Source: Stenotrophomonas maltophilia
Lineage (GTDB): Bacteria > Pseudomonadota > Gammaproteobacteria > Xanthomonadales > Xanthomonadaceae
Length of the DNA: 36,389 nucleotides
NCBI GenBank assembly: GCA_002435595.1
Contig: DJBL01000002.1
Location: 1-36,389, forward strand
Direction: 5' to 3'
Below the pieces are notes generated by a model. It saw only the letters and a program-made list of their open reading frames with translations. It had not been told where the DNA came from and searched no databases. Both the position numbers and the translations under genes were made by a program. The number at the start of each line of letters is the position of its first letter. The first letter of the stretch is position 1. Positions 7,359-20,234 of the stretch are shown piece by piece.

Positions 7359-7886
7359 ATGAGCCAGGCCCTCACGCTTGCACGCCCGTATGCCCGCGCC
7401 GCGTTCGCGACCGCGCGCGACGAAGGCACGTTCGCGCCGTGGTCGGACGCGCTTGCGTTCTCCGCCCACGTAGCCGCCGACCCGCGCGTGGCGGCCTTGC
7501 TGTCGAACCCGGAACTGGAGCGCGGCGATGCCGTCGCGCTGCTGGCCCCGGAATCGTCCAGCGAGACCTTCGGTCGCTTCCTGGCCGTGCTGGCCGAAGC
7601 GCACCGACTGCCGCTGCTGCCGGAAATCGCCGGCATGTACGCCCAGCTGCGCGCTGAAGCCGAACACGTGGTCAAGGCCACGGTCACCTCGGCCGCCGAA
7701 CTGTCCGCATCCGAGCTGGACGCCATCAAGGCCGCGCTGCGCAAGCGCTTCGGCCGCGAGGTGGACGTGACGACCGCGGTCGATGCGTCGCTGATCGGCG
7801 GTGCCGTGATCGACGCCGGCGATGTGGTCATCGATGGCTCGCTCAAGGGCAAGCTGTCGCGCCTGCAGACCGCGCTCGCTAACTGA
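7359..7886 (+). CDS. atpH: ATP synthase F1 subunit delta
   Basis: Encodes 175 residues of the OSCP/delta family. The N-terminal helical domain (LARPYARAAFATARDEG) caps the alpha-beta hexamer, and the C-terminal part with the motif DASLIGGAVIDAGDVVIDGSLKGKL joins the b stalk. It starts three bases after atpF. The gap to atpA (44 bases) has only a weak five-pair stem (CCGGC/GCCGG, about 7900-7915), in contrast with the strong hairpins elsewhere in the operon. Confidence 0.97.
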   Translation: MSQALTLARPYARAAFATARDEGTFAPWSDALAFSAHVAADPRVAALLSNPELERGDAVALLAPESSSETFGRFLAVLAEAHRLPLLPEIAGMYAQLRAEAEHVVKATVTSAAELSASELDAIKAALRKRFGREVDVTTAVDASLIGGAVIDAGDVVIDGSLKGKLSRLQTALAN

Positions 7887-7930
7887 ATTCATTTAACGTC
7901 CGGCCTGACCGCCGGCACTAGGACTTGACG

Positions 7931-9478
<1,548 letters not shown>

Positions 9479-9488
9479 TACCGGTCCT

Positions 9489-9545
9489 GTAGAGCGGAGC
9501 ATGGCTCCGCTGGGCTGAAAGCAGCGGAGCAACGCTCCGCTCTAC
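9489..9545. repeat. Inverted dimer of a SMAG-like GTAG palindromic repeat, atpA-atpG gap
   Basis: Unit 1 is GTAG (9489-9492) followed by AGCGGAGC, loop ATG and GCTCCGCT (9493-9511). Unit 2 is AGCGGAGC, loop AAC, GCTCCGCT and then CTAC (9523-9545). The two outer arms can also pair as one 12-bp stem. This is the architecture of Stenotrophomonas GTAG repeats, which derive from a REP-like element. No transposase is nearby, so the copy is a passive remnant that now sits inside an essential operon. Confidence 0.82.
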
Positions 9546-9551
9546 GTCAAA

Positions 9552-9571
9552 CGCGGGGCATGTGCCCCGCG
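9552..9571 (+). repeat. Hairpin just upstream of the atpG ribosome-binding site
   Basis: CGCGGGGC (9552-9559) and GCCCCGCG (9564-9571) form a perfect 8-bp stem with the loop ATGT. It ends 15 bases before the atpG ATG, next to the purine-rich GGGAATAAGAG, so it could limit atpG initiation (gamma is a single-copy subunit). Confidence 0.65.
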
Positions 9572-9586
9572 CCACGGGAATAAGAG

Positions 9587-10450
9587 ATGGCAAGCGGTCG
9601 CGAAATCAAAACCAAGATCAAAAGCGTGCAGAACACCCGCAAGGTGACCCGCGCGCTGGAGATGGTCTCGGCCTCCAAGATCCGCAAGGCGCAGGAGCGG
9701 ATGAAGACCTCGCGCCCGTACGCGCAGGCGATGAAGCAGGTGATCGGTCACCTGGCCCAGGCCAGCACCGATTACCAGCATCCGTTCCTGGTCCAGCGTG
9801 ACGAGGTCAAGCGGGTCGGCTACATCGTGATCTCGTCCGACCGCGGCCTGGCCGGCGGCCTGAACAACAACCTGTTCCGCAAGATGCTCGGCGAAGTCCG
9901 CGAGTGGCAGGACAAGGGCGCGGGCATCGACGTGGTCACCATCGGCCAGAAGGCATCCACCTTCTTCCGCCGGGTCAAGGTGGACATGGTCGGCAGCGTC
10001 ACCCACATGGGCGATGTGCCGCACCTGGAACAGCTGATCGGCGTGATCAAGGTGATGCTCGATGCGTTCACCTCGGGCAAGGTCGACCGCGTGTACCTGG
10101 TCTACAACCGTTTCATCAACACCATGACCCAGAAGGCCAGCTTCGACCAGCTGCTGCCGTTGCCGGCCGCCGAGAAGCAGGTCGCGCACCACGACTGGGA
10201 CTACCTGTACGAACCCGATGCCGCGACCGTGCTGGAGCACGTGATGACGCGTTACATCGAATCGCTGGTGTACCAGGCCGTGCTGGAAAACGTGGCTTCC
10301 GAGCACGCGGCCCGCATGGTGGCGATGAAGTCGGCCAGCGACAACGCCAACAAGCTGATCGGCACCCTGCAACTCGTCTACAACAAGGCGCGCCAGGCTG
10401 CGATCACCCAGGAAATCTCCGAAATCGTCGGCGGCGCGGCAGCAGTCTGA
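9587..10450 (+). CDS. atpG: ATP synthase F1 subunit gamma
   Basis: Encodes 287 residues. The N-terminal helix begins ASGREIKTKIKSVQNTRKVTRALEMVSASKIRKAQERM, and the C-terminal helix carries the family signature around ARMVAMKSASDNANKLI. These two form the coiled-coil rotor shaft inside the alpha-beta hexamer. Length is normal. It starts 108 bases after atpA and ends 37 bases before atpD, a gap without strong structure. Confidence 0.98.
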   Translation: MASGREIKTKIKSVQNTRKVTRALEMVSASKIRKAQERMKTSRPYAQAMKQVIGHLAQASTDYQHPFLVQRDEVKRVGYIVISSDRGLAGGLNNNLFRKMLGEVREWQDKGAGIDVVTIGQKASTFFRRVKVDMVGSVTHMGDVPHLEQLIGVIKVMLDAFTSGKVDRVYLVYNRFINTMTQKASFDQLLPLPAAEKQVAHHDWDYLYEPDAATVLEHVMTRYIESLVYQAVLENVASEHAARMVAMKSASDNANKLIGTLQLVYNKARQAAITQEISEIVGGAAAV

Positions 10451-10487
10451 CGCGCACAGTCAAAGCACACATTAGAGGATTGCAGCA

Positions 10488-11894
<1,407 letters not shown>

Positions 11895-11901
11895 TGCGGC
11901 A

Positions 11902-11981
11902 GGGACGGGCATGGCCCGTCCCGACCGTGACACGGGGTGGGCCTGCGCCCACCGCTGCGGAATCCCTGCGGTGGGTCCAAC
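11902..11981 (+). repeat. Hairpin cluster in the atpD-atpC gap
   Basis: GGGACGGGC (11902-11910), loop ATG, and GCCCGTCCC (11914-11922) form a perfect 9-bp stem. GGTGGGC (11936-11942), loop CTGC, and GCCCACC (11947-11953) form a second one. The second right arm can instead pair with the downstream GCGGTGGGT near 11969-11977, so two folds compete. There is no T-run. The cluster fills most of the 111-base gap. Confidence 0.7.
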
Positions 11982-12005
11982 CCGCCCCCTAGCGAAGAGA
12001 GTTAC

Positions 12006-12428
12006 ATGAGCACCATCCGTTGCGACATCGTCAGCGCCGAGCAGGAAATCTTCCGTGGTGAGGCGACCCTGGTCGTGGCCACCGGCGAGCTGGGCGAGCT
12101 GGGCATCGCGCCCAAGCATGCCCCGCTGATCACCCGCCTGAAGCCGGGCAAGGTGGTGGTGACCACGCCGAACGGCGAGCAGCTCGACTTCGCCATTTCC
12201 GGCGGCATCCTCGAGGTGCAGCCGCAGGTGGTGACCGTGCTGGCCGACACCGCCATCCGCGCACAGGACATCGACGAAGCCTCGGTCCGCAAGGCCAAGG
12301 AAGAAGCCGAGCGCATCCTGGCCAACCGCGGTGAGGCGATGGAAGTGGCCGAGGCGCAGCAGAAGCTGGCCGAGGCGGTCGTGCAGCTGCAGGCGCTGGA
12401 GCGTCTGCGCAAGACCCTCAAGCACTGA
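12006..12428 (+). CDS. atpC: ATP synthase F1 subunit epsilon
   Basis: Encodes 140 residues. The frame is open from 11937, but the ATG at 12006 is chosen because it is preceded by AAGAGAG and gives the family N-terminus STIRCDIVSAEQEIF. The N-terminal beta-sandwich (with TGELGELGIAPKHAPLITRLKPG) is followed by the C-terminal helical pair (SVRKAKEEAERIL through LQALERLRKTLKH) that can inhibit ATP hydrolysis. Last gene of the atp operon, followed 24 bases later by a terminator-like stem. Confidence 0.97.
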   Translation: MSTIRCDIVSAEQEIFRGEATLVVATGELGELGIAPKHAPLITRLKPGKVVVTTPNGEQLDFAISGGILEVQPQVVTVLADTAIRAQDIDEASVRKAKEEAERILANRGEAMEVAEAQQKLAEAVVQLQALERLRKTLKH

Positions 12429-12452
12429 GGCCTGCAGCAGCAGTGACACCCG

Positions 12453-12486
12453 ACAACGCCGGCATCCTGCCGGCGTTGTTGTGTGC
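12453..12486 (+). terminator. Probable terminator of the atp operon
   Basis: ACAACGCCGGC (12453-12463) pairs perfectly with GCCGGCGTTGT (12469-12479) across the loop ATCCT. Only a T-rich but interrupted tail (TGTTGTGTG) follows, so termination may be incomplete and some readthrough into the next gene is possible. Confidence 0.7.
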
Positions 12487-12508
12487 GCGGTCGGCAACGG
12501 AGCAACGC

Positions 12509-14698
12509 ATGCAACAGCGGCAGGGCGCGGCGGAAACGTGGAGCGGGTGGCGGCGCGGCATGGCCAGCAGCGAAGCCTGCCTGCTGGCGATCTGGGCACT
12601 GCTGTGCCTGCCGTGGCTGCTCGGCCTGCGCATCATCCCTTTCGATGCCGCCCAGCAGTTCTTCCCCGCGCTGAGCTTTGTCGCCGAGCAGTGGTTGCAC
12701 GGCCAGGCCGCGTGGTGGAACCCCTACCTGTACGGTGGCTACCCGCAGGTGGCCGACCCGCAGATGATGAGTTTCCAGCCCAGCATGCTGCTGCCGATGC
12801 TGCTGGCGCCGACCTCGCTGCACTGGTTCACCGTGGTGGTGCTGCTGCACGTGCTGGGCGGCGGCCTTGGCAGCGTGCGCCTGGCCCGCCACTACGGCAT
12901 GGCGCGCGCGCCACAGTTGGTGTTCGCGCTGGTGATGATGTTCGGCGCGGTCGCCGCCTCGCGCCTGCAGCACACGCCGATGATCGTCAGCTTCAGCTAT
13001 CTGCCGTGGCTGTGGCTGGGCCTGTCGCGACTGCGCCGGCAGGGGCGCCTGCGCGATGCGCTGCTGGCCGGCGTGAGCGGCGGGCTGTGCGCGCTGCAAT
13101 TGACCCAGGTCACCTACCTGATCGCGTTGGGCGGCGCGGTGTATGCAGCGGCTGCGCTGCTGCTGGCCCCGGCTGGCCTGCGCGCAGCCGTGCTGCGCGG
13201 CGTGGCGGTCACCGCCGCGCTGGCCGCCACGATCAGCGCGCCGCAGTGGCTGGCGACGCTGGCCTGGCTGCCCTGGACCAACCGCAGCGTGATCGACCTG
13301 CACACCAGCCTCGGCGGCGGCATCCATTGGACGACCCTGGCCACGTTGCTGTCGGGCAATGTGTTCGAGCAGGGACGCGGCACGTACTGGGGCCCGGGTG
13401 ACACCACCCAGGACTACCTCTACCTGGGCGCGGTGCCATTGGCCCTGTGGCTGGGCTGGGGCGCGGCGGTGGTGCGCGCGCAGCCGTGGCGGGCACGCAT
13501 CGCGCTGGCGGTGATCGTGCTCGCCGTGGCCTGGGCGCTGGGTGGGCGCACGCCGCTGTTCCCGTGGTTGTTCGCTTGGTTGCCGGGACTGGACCTGTTC
13601 CGGCGGCCGGCCGATGCGCTGTTTGCGGTGGTGCCGGCGGCGGCCTGGCTGGCAGCGCAGGCCATGCAGCAGGCGCGCACCGCGTCCGGGGTGCAGCCGC
13701 ATTGGCCCGCGCTGCTGGTGGTGGCCGGGCTGGCCGCCTGGACCGTGCACGCGGTGCTGCCGGCGCATCCGGCCGCGCTGGGCTGGCTGCTGTTCAGTGC
13801 GCTGTTGATGGCGCTGGCGCTGCTGGCGGCACGGCATCGGCGCGCCGGAGCCGTGCTGGCCGTGCTGGTCCTGGACATGCTGGTGTTCAACGTCGGCACC
13901 GACTTCAACACCGGCAGCGCCAGCAAGTCGGTGCTCGATGGCGCCCGCGACGGCCCGGCCCAGCGCGCCTACCGGGTGCTGTCCGCACAGCGGGGCGACG
14001 GCATCCCCGAGCGCGCGGCGGTGTTCGGCCTGCGCCCGTTGACCAACGGGGCCAGCGTGCACGGCCTGGCCCTGGTCAACGGCTACAACCCGATCATGGC
14101 CGCCGACTACCTGCAGATGGTCGGCATGCCCGGCGAGCCGCCGCTGCGGGTGCAGGACGTGCCGCGCACGCCGTGGGCCCCGGATCTGGATGCACCGCTG
14201 TTCGACCTGCTGGGTCTGCGCTGGGTGCTGGCGAGCACCGCGTTCCCCGCTGCCCACGCGCACGGTGACCGGCTGTTCGTGGCCGAACGCAGGTCATCGA
14301 TGCCGCGCGTGCTGGTCCCGCGCAGCGTGCATCGGCATGGCGGACGCCTGCCGGATGCCGCCGCCTTTGCCACCACCGATTTCCGCGAGGCGGTGTGGCT
14401 GCCGGCGACCACGCGCAGTGCCTGCGCAGACACGCAGTCCGGGCGCGCGCGCGTGGGCGCGGTCCACTACCAGCCTGACCGGGTGCGCGTGGACTACCAG
14501 GCCGACGCACCGGCCTGGCTGGTGGTCAACGAGGTTCATGCGCCGGGCTGGCAGGGGCAGGTGGACGGGGCGCGTCTGGCGGTGGTCCGTGGCAATGGGT
14601 TGTTCCGCGCGGTGTGCGTGCCGGCCGGTACGCATACGCTGACCCTGTCTTACCGTCCGCCGCTGCCCTGGGAGCGGCCGCGGCCGCTGCGGCCCTGA
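12509..14698 (+). CDS. YfhO-type large integral membrane protein
   Basis: Encodes 729 residues. The frame is open from a GTG at 12443, but that codon lies before the terminator stem; the ATG at 12509 has GGAG six bases upstream. After one membrane helix, an extracytoplasmic segment carries the YfhO-like signature WWNPYLYGGYPQVADPQ, followed by about ten more hydrophobic helices up to about residue 470 and a soluble C-terminal domain ending in the family pattern LVVNEVHAPGWQGQVDG. The YfhO family is thought to resemble GT-C glycosyltransferases that use lipid-linked sugars at the outer face of the membrane; the substrate here is unknown. It stands between the atp operon and a secreted chorismate mutase with no obvious functional partner except possibly the nearby GtrA-family gene. 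Confidence 0.85.
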   Translation: MQQRQGAAETWSGWRRGMASSEACLLAIWALLCLPWLLGLRIIPFDAAQQFFPALSFVAEQWLHGQAAWWNPYLYGGYPQVADPQMMSFQPSMLLPMLLAPTSLHWFTVVVLLHVLGGGLGSVRLARHYGMARAPQLVFALVMMFGAVAASRLQHTPMIVSFSYLPWLWLGLSRLRRQGRLRDALLAGVSGGLCALQLTQVTYLIALGGAVYAAAALLLAPAGLRAAVLRGVAVTAALAATISAPQWLATLAWLPWTNRSVIDLHTSLGGGIHWTTLATLLSGNVFEQGRGTYWGPGDTTQDYLYLGAVPLALWLGWGAAVVRAQPWRARIALAVIVLAVAWALGGRTPLFPWLFAWLPGLDLFRRPADALFAVVPAAAWLAAQAMQQARTASGVQPHWPALLVVAGLAAWTVHAVLPAHPAALGWLLFSALLMALALLAARHRRAGAVLAVLVLDMLVFNVGTDFNTGSASKSVLDGARDGPAQRAYRVLSAQRGDGIPERAAVFGLRPLTNGASVHGLALVNGYNPIMAADYLQMVGMPGEPPLRVQDVPRTPWAPDLDAPLFDLLGLRWVLASTAFPAAHAHGDRLFVAERRSSMPRVLVPRSVHRHGGRLPDAAAFATTDFREAVWLPATTRSACADTQSGRARVGAVHYQPDRVRVDYQADAPAWLVVNEVHAPGWQGQVDGARLAVVRGNGLFRAVCVPAGTHTLTLSYRPPLPWERPRPLRP

Positions 14699-14874
14699 TC
14701 GGTGCGGCGCGTGCGCGGGCTGTCGCCAGGGCGATAGCTGCAGGCGTTGGTCGCGGGTAAGGCCAGTGATTTTTTCGATGGCCGATGCCTGCTGCGCCAG
14801 ACTGTGATCCAGCCAACGCCCGGGCGGGGCGGAAGCGGAGAGAATTTCCACTCCCTCCGCGTGGACCTTGCCCG

Positions 14875-15564
14875 ATGACTGCGTTCGGTCGCCTGTTGCC
14901 CGCCATCGCCGGCACCCTGTGGCTGCTGGTGTCCGGCACGGCCCTGGCCGGCAACGACGCGGTGCTGCAGCGCTGGGTGGGCTGGGTGGCCGAGCGCAAT
15001 GCCATCGCCCATGACGTGGCCGCCTCCAAGTACCCGGCCGCGCGGCCCATCGAGGATTTGCAGCGCGAGGCCGAGGTACTGGACGACAAGCGTCGGCGCG
15101 CGTTGCGGATGGGGCTGGATCCCGAACCGGTGGTGGCCGCGTACCGCCAGTTCATCGAGGCCAACAAGCTGCTGCAATACGTCGACGTGCAGCGTTACCG
15201 GCTCGGCACCACGCCGCCCCCGGCACCGCCGCTGGAGGACATCCGGCGGCGGATCGATGGCGTGGACCAGGCGTTGCTGGGGCAATGGAGCGCATTGGAC
15301 GCGGTCCGTGCCGATCCGCACTGCGAGCCGATGCTCGCCCAGGCCATCGCGCAGGTGGGCGGTGCGGGCACGACAGCGCCGGGCATCGCGTTGGTGAGGG
15401 CGTTGGTGGGCTTCTGCGCGCCACCGCGCTGGTTCAACGGTAGACGAAGCGTCGCAGCAGCAGGAAGGACACGGCGGCCAACCCGCCCTCGACCAGCGGT
15501 TTGCCCAACCACGCGTACTCCAGGCCCAGCCGGCCGGCCACGGCACTCACCAGCACCGTGCTGA
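14875..15564 (+). CDS. Secreted chorismate mutase, AroQ-gamma type, with an unusual C-terminal tail
   Basis: Encodes 229 residues from the ATG at 14875; an upstream in-frame start at 14785 would spoil the signal peptide MTAFGRLLPAIAGTLWLLVSG (end ALA). The mature protein matches the periplasmic AroQ-gamma fold: Arg41 in VAERNAIAH, Lys52 in AASKYPA, IEDLQREAEVL with Arg64, then FIEANKLLQY with Asn97 and Gln101, equivalent to active-site positions of the Mycobacterium enzyme. It converts chorismate to prephenate outside the cytoplasm; the biological purpose of exported forms is debated. The conserved part ends near GFCAP (about 185). The last 45 or so residues are Arg/Pro-rich, unlike the family, and lie antisense to the GtrA-family gene, which suggests loss of an earlier stop or a frameshift. 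Confidence 0.85.
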   Translation: MTAFGRLLPAIAGTLWLLVSGTALAGNDAVLQRWVGWVAERNAIAHDVAASKYPAARPIEDLQREAEVLDDKRRRALRMGLDPEPVVAAYRQFIEANKLLQYVDVQRYRLGTTPPPAPPLEDIRRRIDGVDQALLGQWSALDAVRADPHCEPMLAQAIAQVGGAGTTAPGIALVRALVGFCAPPRWFNGRRSVAAAGRTRRPTRPRPAVCPTTRTPGPAGRPRHSPAPC

Positions 15565-15817
15565 TCGCGGTCAGCAGCACCCACACCAGCAGGAAGCGGC
15601 CGAAGCGCGCCCAGCCCAGGCGCGGCTGGCCGGCCTGCGCAAAGGTGTGGCGACCGTTCAACCAGAACCCCAGCAGCATCCCGCACACCCGGCCCAGCAG
15701 ATTGGCTGGCGGCACCGGCACGCCCAACGCGCTGGCCGCCACGAACACCGCCCAGTCCAGCACCAGCTGCACCACGCCGATGATCAGGTAGCTGCTGCCT
15801 TGGCGGATCAGGCTCAC
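15434..15817 (-). CDS. GtrA-family membrane protein
   Basis: Encodes 127 residues from a GTG at 15817; the longer open frame upstream is antisense to glmU and is not coding. Four membrane helices are visible (YLIIGVVQLVLDWAVFVAASALG, ANLLGRVCGMLLGFWLN, FLLVWVLLTAISTVLVSAV, GGLAAVSFLLLRRFVY), with GFWLNGRHTF matching the typical end of the second helix. GtrA-like proteins are thought to help move undecaprenyl-linked sugars, or to partner glycosyltransferases, across the inner membrane. No glycosyltransferase of the usual GtrB type is adjacent, though the YfhO-type protein two genes away is a conceivable partner. Its 3' end overlaps the convergent chorismate mutase gene by 131 bases, and its start lies 90 bases from glmU on the other strand. 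No Shine-Dalgarno is evident. Confidence 0.82.
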   Translation of the reverse strand: MSLIRQGSSYLIIGVVQLVLDWAVFVAASALGVPVPPANLLGRVCGMLLGFWLNGRHTFAQAGQPRLGWARFGRFLLVWVLLTAISTVLVSAVAGRLGLEYAWLGKPLVEGGLAAVSFLLLRRFVYR

Positions 15818-15907
15818 GGGAAGGGGGAGGGCCGGTCGGGAAAGGCAGCATGTTAACCGCGTGCGTTCTAGAATCGTGGCTACTACCGACCAGACCCCCG
15901 TTGCCCC

Positions 15908-17275
15908 ATGACCCAAGCCCTGCACGTCATCATCCTCGCCGCCGGCGCTGGCAAGCGCATGAAGTCGCTCCTGCCCAAGGTGCTGCAGCCGATCGCCGGC
16001 CGACCGATGCTGGCCCACGTGATCGACGCGGCGCGCGAGTTGCAGCCCGATGCGATCCACGTGGTCTACGGGCACGGTGGCGAGGCGGTGCGCGACACCT
16101 TCGCAGACCAGGCCGACCTGGTCTGGGCCGAGCAGGCCGAGCAGCTGGGCACCGGCCATGCGGTGCAGCAGGCCATGCCCAACGTGCCCGATGCGGCCAC
16201 CGTGCTGGTGCTGTATGGCGATGTGCCGTTGATCCGTGCCGATACGCTGCGCCACCTGCTGTCGCAGCCGGGCCGGCTGGCGGTGCTGGTGGCCGAGGTG
16301 GCCAACCCCACCGGGTATGGCCGCATCGTGCGCAACGCCGAGGGCCGGGTTGCCGCGATCGTGGAACAGAAGGATGCCAGCGACGAGCAGCTGGCCATCC
16401 GCACCATCAACACCGGCATCATCACTGCCGAGTCCACCGCGCTGCGGACCTGGTTGTCGCAGTTGTCCAACAGCAACGCGCAGGGCGAGTACTACCTCAC
16501 CGACGTGTTCGCCGCGGCCGCGCACGATTACACCCCGGCCGACATGGCCTTCGTCGAAGACGCCCAGGAAGCCGAGGGCGCCAACGACCCGTGGCAGCTG
16601 GCCCAGCTCGAACGGGCCTGGCAGCTGCGCGCGGTGCGCGCAGTGTGCGCGCAGGGGGCACGCGTGCTGGACCCGGCCCGGCTGGATATCCGCGGCACGG
16701 TCAGCGTCGGCAGCGACGTGCAGATCGACGTCAACGTGATCCTGGAAGGCCGCGTGGAACTGGGCGATGGGGTCAGCATCGGCGCGTTCACCCGGCTGAA
16801 GGATGTCCGCCTCGCCGCCGGCACGGTGGTCAAGCCGCACTGCGACCTGGACGGCGTGGTCAGCGAGGGGGCCGCCGAGATCGGTCCGTTCGCGCGGCTG
16901 CGCCCGGGTACGGTGCTGGCCGCCGGCAGCCACGTGGGCAACTTCGTGGAGACCAAGAAGGTCACCCTGGGGCCGGGCAGCAAGGCCAACCACCTCACCT
17001 ACCTCGGCGATGCGGTGATCGGTGCCAGGGTCAACATCGGCGCGGGCACCATCACCTGCAACTACGACGGGGTGAACAAGTCCCAGACCACCATCGGTGA
17101 CCACGCCTTCATCGGCTCCAACAGTTCGCTGGTGGCGCCGGTGGTGATCGGGGAGGGCGCGACCATCGCCGCCGGTTCGGTGGTGACGCGCAATGCACCG
17201 GACGGCAAGCTGACCGTGGCGCGTGCGCGCCAGGAAACCATCGAGGCCTGGAAGCGGCCGGTGAAGAAGTCCTGA
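15908..17275 (+). CDS. glmU: Bifunctional GlmU, glucosamine-1-phosphate acetyltransferase / GlcNAc-1-phosphate uridyltransferase
   Basis: Encodes 455 residues, the normal length. The N-terminal half is a nucleotidyltransferase with LAAGAGKRMKS and LPKVLQPIAGRPML and the motif YGDVPL. The C-terminal half is a left-handed beta-helix of hexapeptide repeats with NYDGVNKSQTTIGDHAFIGSN. It makes UDP-GlcNAc for peptidoglycan and lipopolysaccharide and is essential in most bacteria. A -10-like TAGAAT lies at 15869-15874, but the -35 is poor and the ATG lacks a good Shine-Dalgarno. In many proteobacteria glmU follows the atp operon with glmS nearby; here three unrelated genes separate it from atpC and no glmS is in the window. 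Confidence 0.98.
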   Translation: MTQALHVIILAAGAGKRMKSLLPKVLQPIAGRPMLAHVIDAARELQPDAIHVVYGHGGEAVRDTFADQADLVWAEQAEQLGTGHAVQQAMPNVPDAATVLVLYGDVPLIRADTLRHLLSQPGRLAVLVAEVANPTGYGRIVRNAEGRVAAIVEQKDASDEQLAIRTINTGIITAESTALRTWLSQLSNSNAQGEYYLTDVFAAAAHDYTPADMAFVEDAQEAEGANDPWQLAQLERAWQLRAVRAVCAQGARVLDPARLDIRGTVSVGSDVQIDVNVILEGRVELGDGVSIGAFTRLKDVRLAAGTVVKPHCDLDGVVSEGAAEIGPFARLRPGTVLAAGSHVGNFVETKKVTLGPGSKANHLTYLGDAVIGARVNIGAGTITCNYDGVNKSQTTIGDHAFIGSNSSLVAPVVIGEGATIAAGSVVTRNAPDGKLTVARARQETIEAWKRPVKKS

Positions 17276-17283
17276 TCGGAAGG

Positions 17284-17302
17284 TGCCGGCCAGCGGCCGG
17301 CA
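17284..17302. repeat. Palindrome between convergent glmU and the histidine kinase gene
   Basis: TGCCGGCC (17284-17291), loop AGC, and GGCCGGCA (17295-17302) form a perfect 8-bp stem in the 36-base gap between the two stop codons. The core resembles a SMAG-like repeat that lacks its GTAG end. Without T-runs it would be a weak terminator, but it can block polymerase or protect both 3' ends. Confidence 0.6.
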
Positions 17303-17311
17303 TCAGCACGC

Positions 17312-18651
17312 TCAGGCGGGCAGGAAGATCGCTACGCACAGGCCGCCTTCGCGGCGGTTCTGCAGCGAGATGCGGCCACCGTGCGCTTCGATGATTTCGC
17401 GGGTCAGCGCAAGCCCGAGTCCGGTGCCGTTGCGCTTGGTGGAATAGAACGGCATCAGCGCGTTCTGCAGCACCGCCTCGTTCATGCCCTTGCCACGGTC
17501 GAGCACTTCCAGCCGCAGCCATTGCGGCAGGCGGGTCAGCCGCACTTCCACGTCGTCGTTGGGCGGCTCGGCTTCGCTGCCGGCCTCGTGCGCGTTCTTG
17601 AGCAGGTTCAGCAGCGCCTGGCCGAGCTGGGCGATGTCCACCCGGCTGTACAGGTCATCGCTGACCCCCTGCATGCGGAACGGGATCTGGTGCTGCAGGC
17701 TGCCCAGGAACTGCAGCCACTGTACGCTCTGCAGTTGCGGCTGCGGCAGCTTGGCAAAGCGCGCATAGCCACGGATGAAGCCCTCCAGGTGGCGCGCGCG
17801 GTCCTCGATGGTGGCAAACACCTCTTCCAGCCGCTCGGTCTTGCCACGCCGCACCAGCTCGCCACCGGAGTGCGCCAGCGACGCGATCGGTGCCAGCGAA
17901 TTGTTGAGCTCGTGGCTGATCACCCGGATCACCTTCTTCCAGGTCTGCACTTCCTGGCGGCGCAGTTCGGCGGTGAGCAGGCGGATCAGCAACAGGTCGT
18001 GCGGGCGGCCGTTGAGGTGGAAGTTGCGGCGCGAGAGGTGATAGACCTGCTCGTCCTCTTCATCGTCGCTGTCCTCGGCGCGGACCGCGAACAGGCTGTC
18101 GCCGCCGCGCACGATCGCATCGCGCAGTTCCACCGGCATGGTCTCCAGCACGTCCTGCATGCGCTGGCCTTCCAGCTTCCAGCCGTTGTGCAGCAGCCGC
18201 CGCGCGGCCAGGTTGGAGAACACCACGCGCTGCACGCCATCGCCGCCGTTGGCCAGCAGCAGCATCGATACCGGGGTGTTCTGCACCATGGTGTCCAGCA
18301 ACAGTTCGCGCTGCACCAGGCCCTGGCGCTGCTCGCGCAGCACGTCGCCGAGCTCGCGGTGGGCCTGCACCAGGTCGCCCAGCTCGTCGTTGCCCGGCCA
18401 GTACACGCCGAAGTTGTATTCGCCATCGCGGTAGCTGCTGGTGGTGCCCGACAAGGCGCGCAGCAGCGAGCGCACCGGCGCAGTGGCACGCCGCAGGCTC
18501 CACCACATCACCGACAGCAGCACCACCGCCGAAACGGCGGTGATCAACCAGCCGTGGTCCAGGAAATAGGCCAGGTACCAGGGAAAGGCCGCAGCCAGCG
18601 CCAGCACCGGCAACAGGCGCAGGAACAGGCGGAAGGTGAACGAGCGCCGCC

Positions 18652-18655
<4 letters not shown>
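17312..18655 (-). CDS. Membrane sensor histidine kinase (NtrY-like), coupled to prpR
   Basis: Encodes 447 residues. Two membrane helices (about 11-31 and 36-52) bracket only a very short outside loop, so sensing is probably in the membrane or cytoplasm. A HAMP-like/linker region (53-110) and a PAS-like domain (about 115-225, with a very acidic insert EDSDDEEDE) follow. The kinase core has the H-box VISHELNNSLAPIASLAHS (His248), the N-box LLNLLKNAHEAG and the G-boxes DRGKGM and GTGLGLAL. The start ATG overlaps the prpR stop (ATGA), so the two are made together. No receiver-domain protein is encoded in the window, so its phosphorylation partner is unknown. Confidence 0.92.
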
Positions 18656-20229
<1,574 letters not shown>

Positions 20230-20234
20230 GGCGA

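Noticed and set aside
9493..9541. SMAG-like hairpins in the atpA-atpG gap as a transcription terminator.
   Set aside because: There is no T-run, and termination here would cut off gamma, beta and epsilon of an essential enzyme.
12443..12508. GTG start at 12443 for the YfhO-type protein.
   Set aside because: It precedes the terminator stem and has no Shine-Dalgarno, while the ATG at 12509 has GGAG at six bases.
14699..14874. Possible minus-strand small protein reading toward 14294 from 14851.
   Set aside because: Most of that frame is antisense to the YfhO-type gene, it has no visible ribosome site, and no motif is recognisable.
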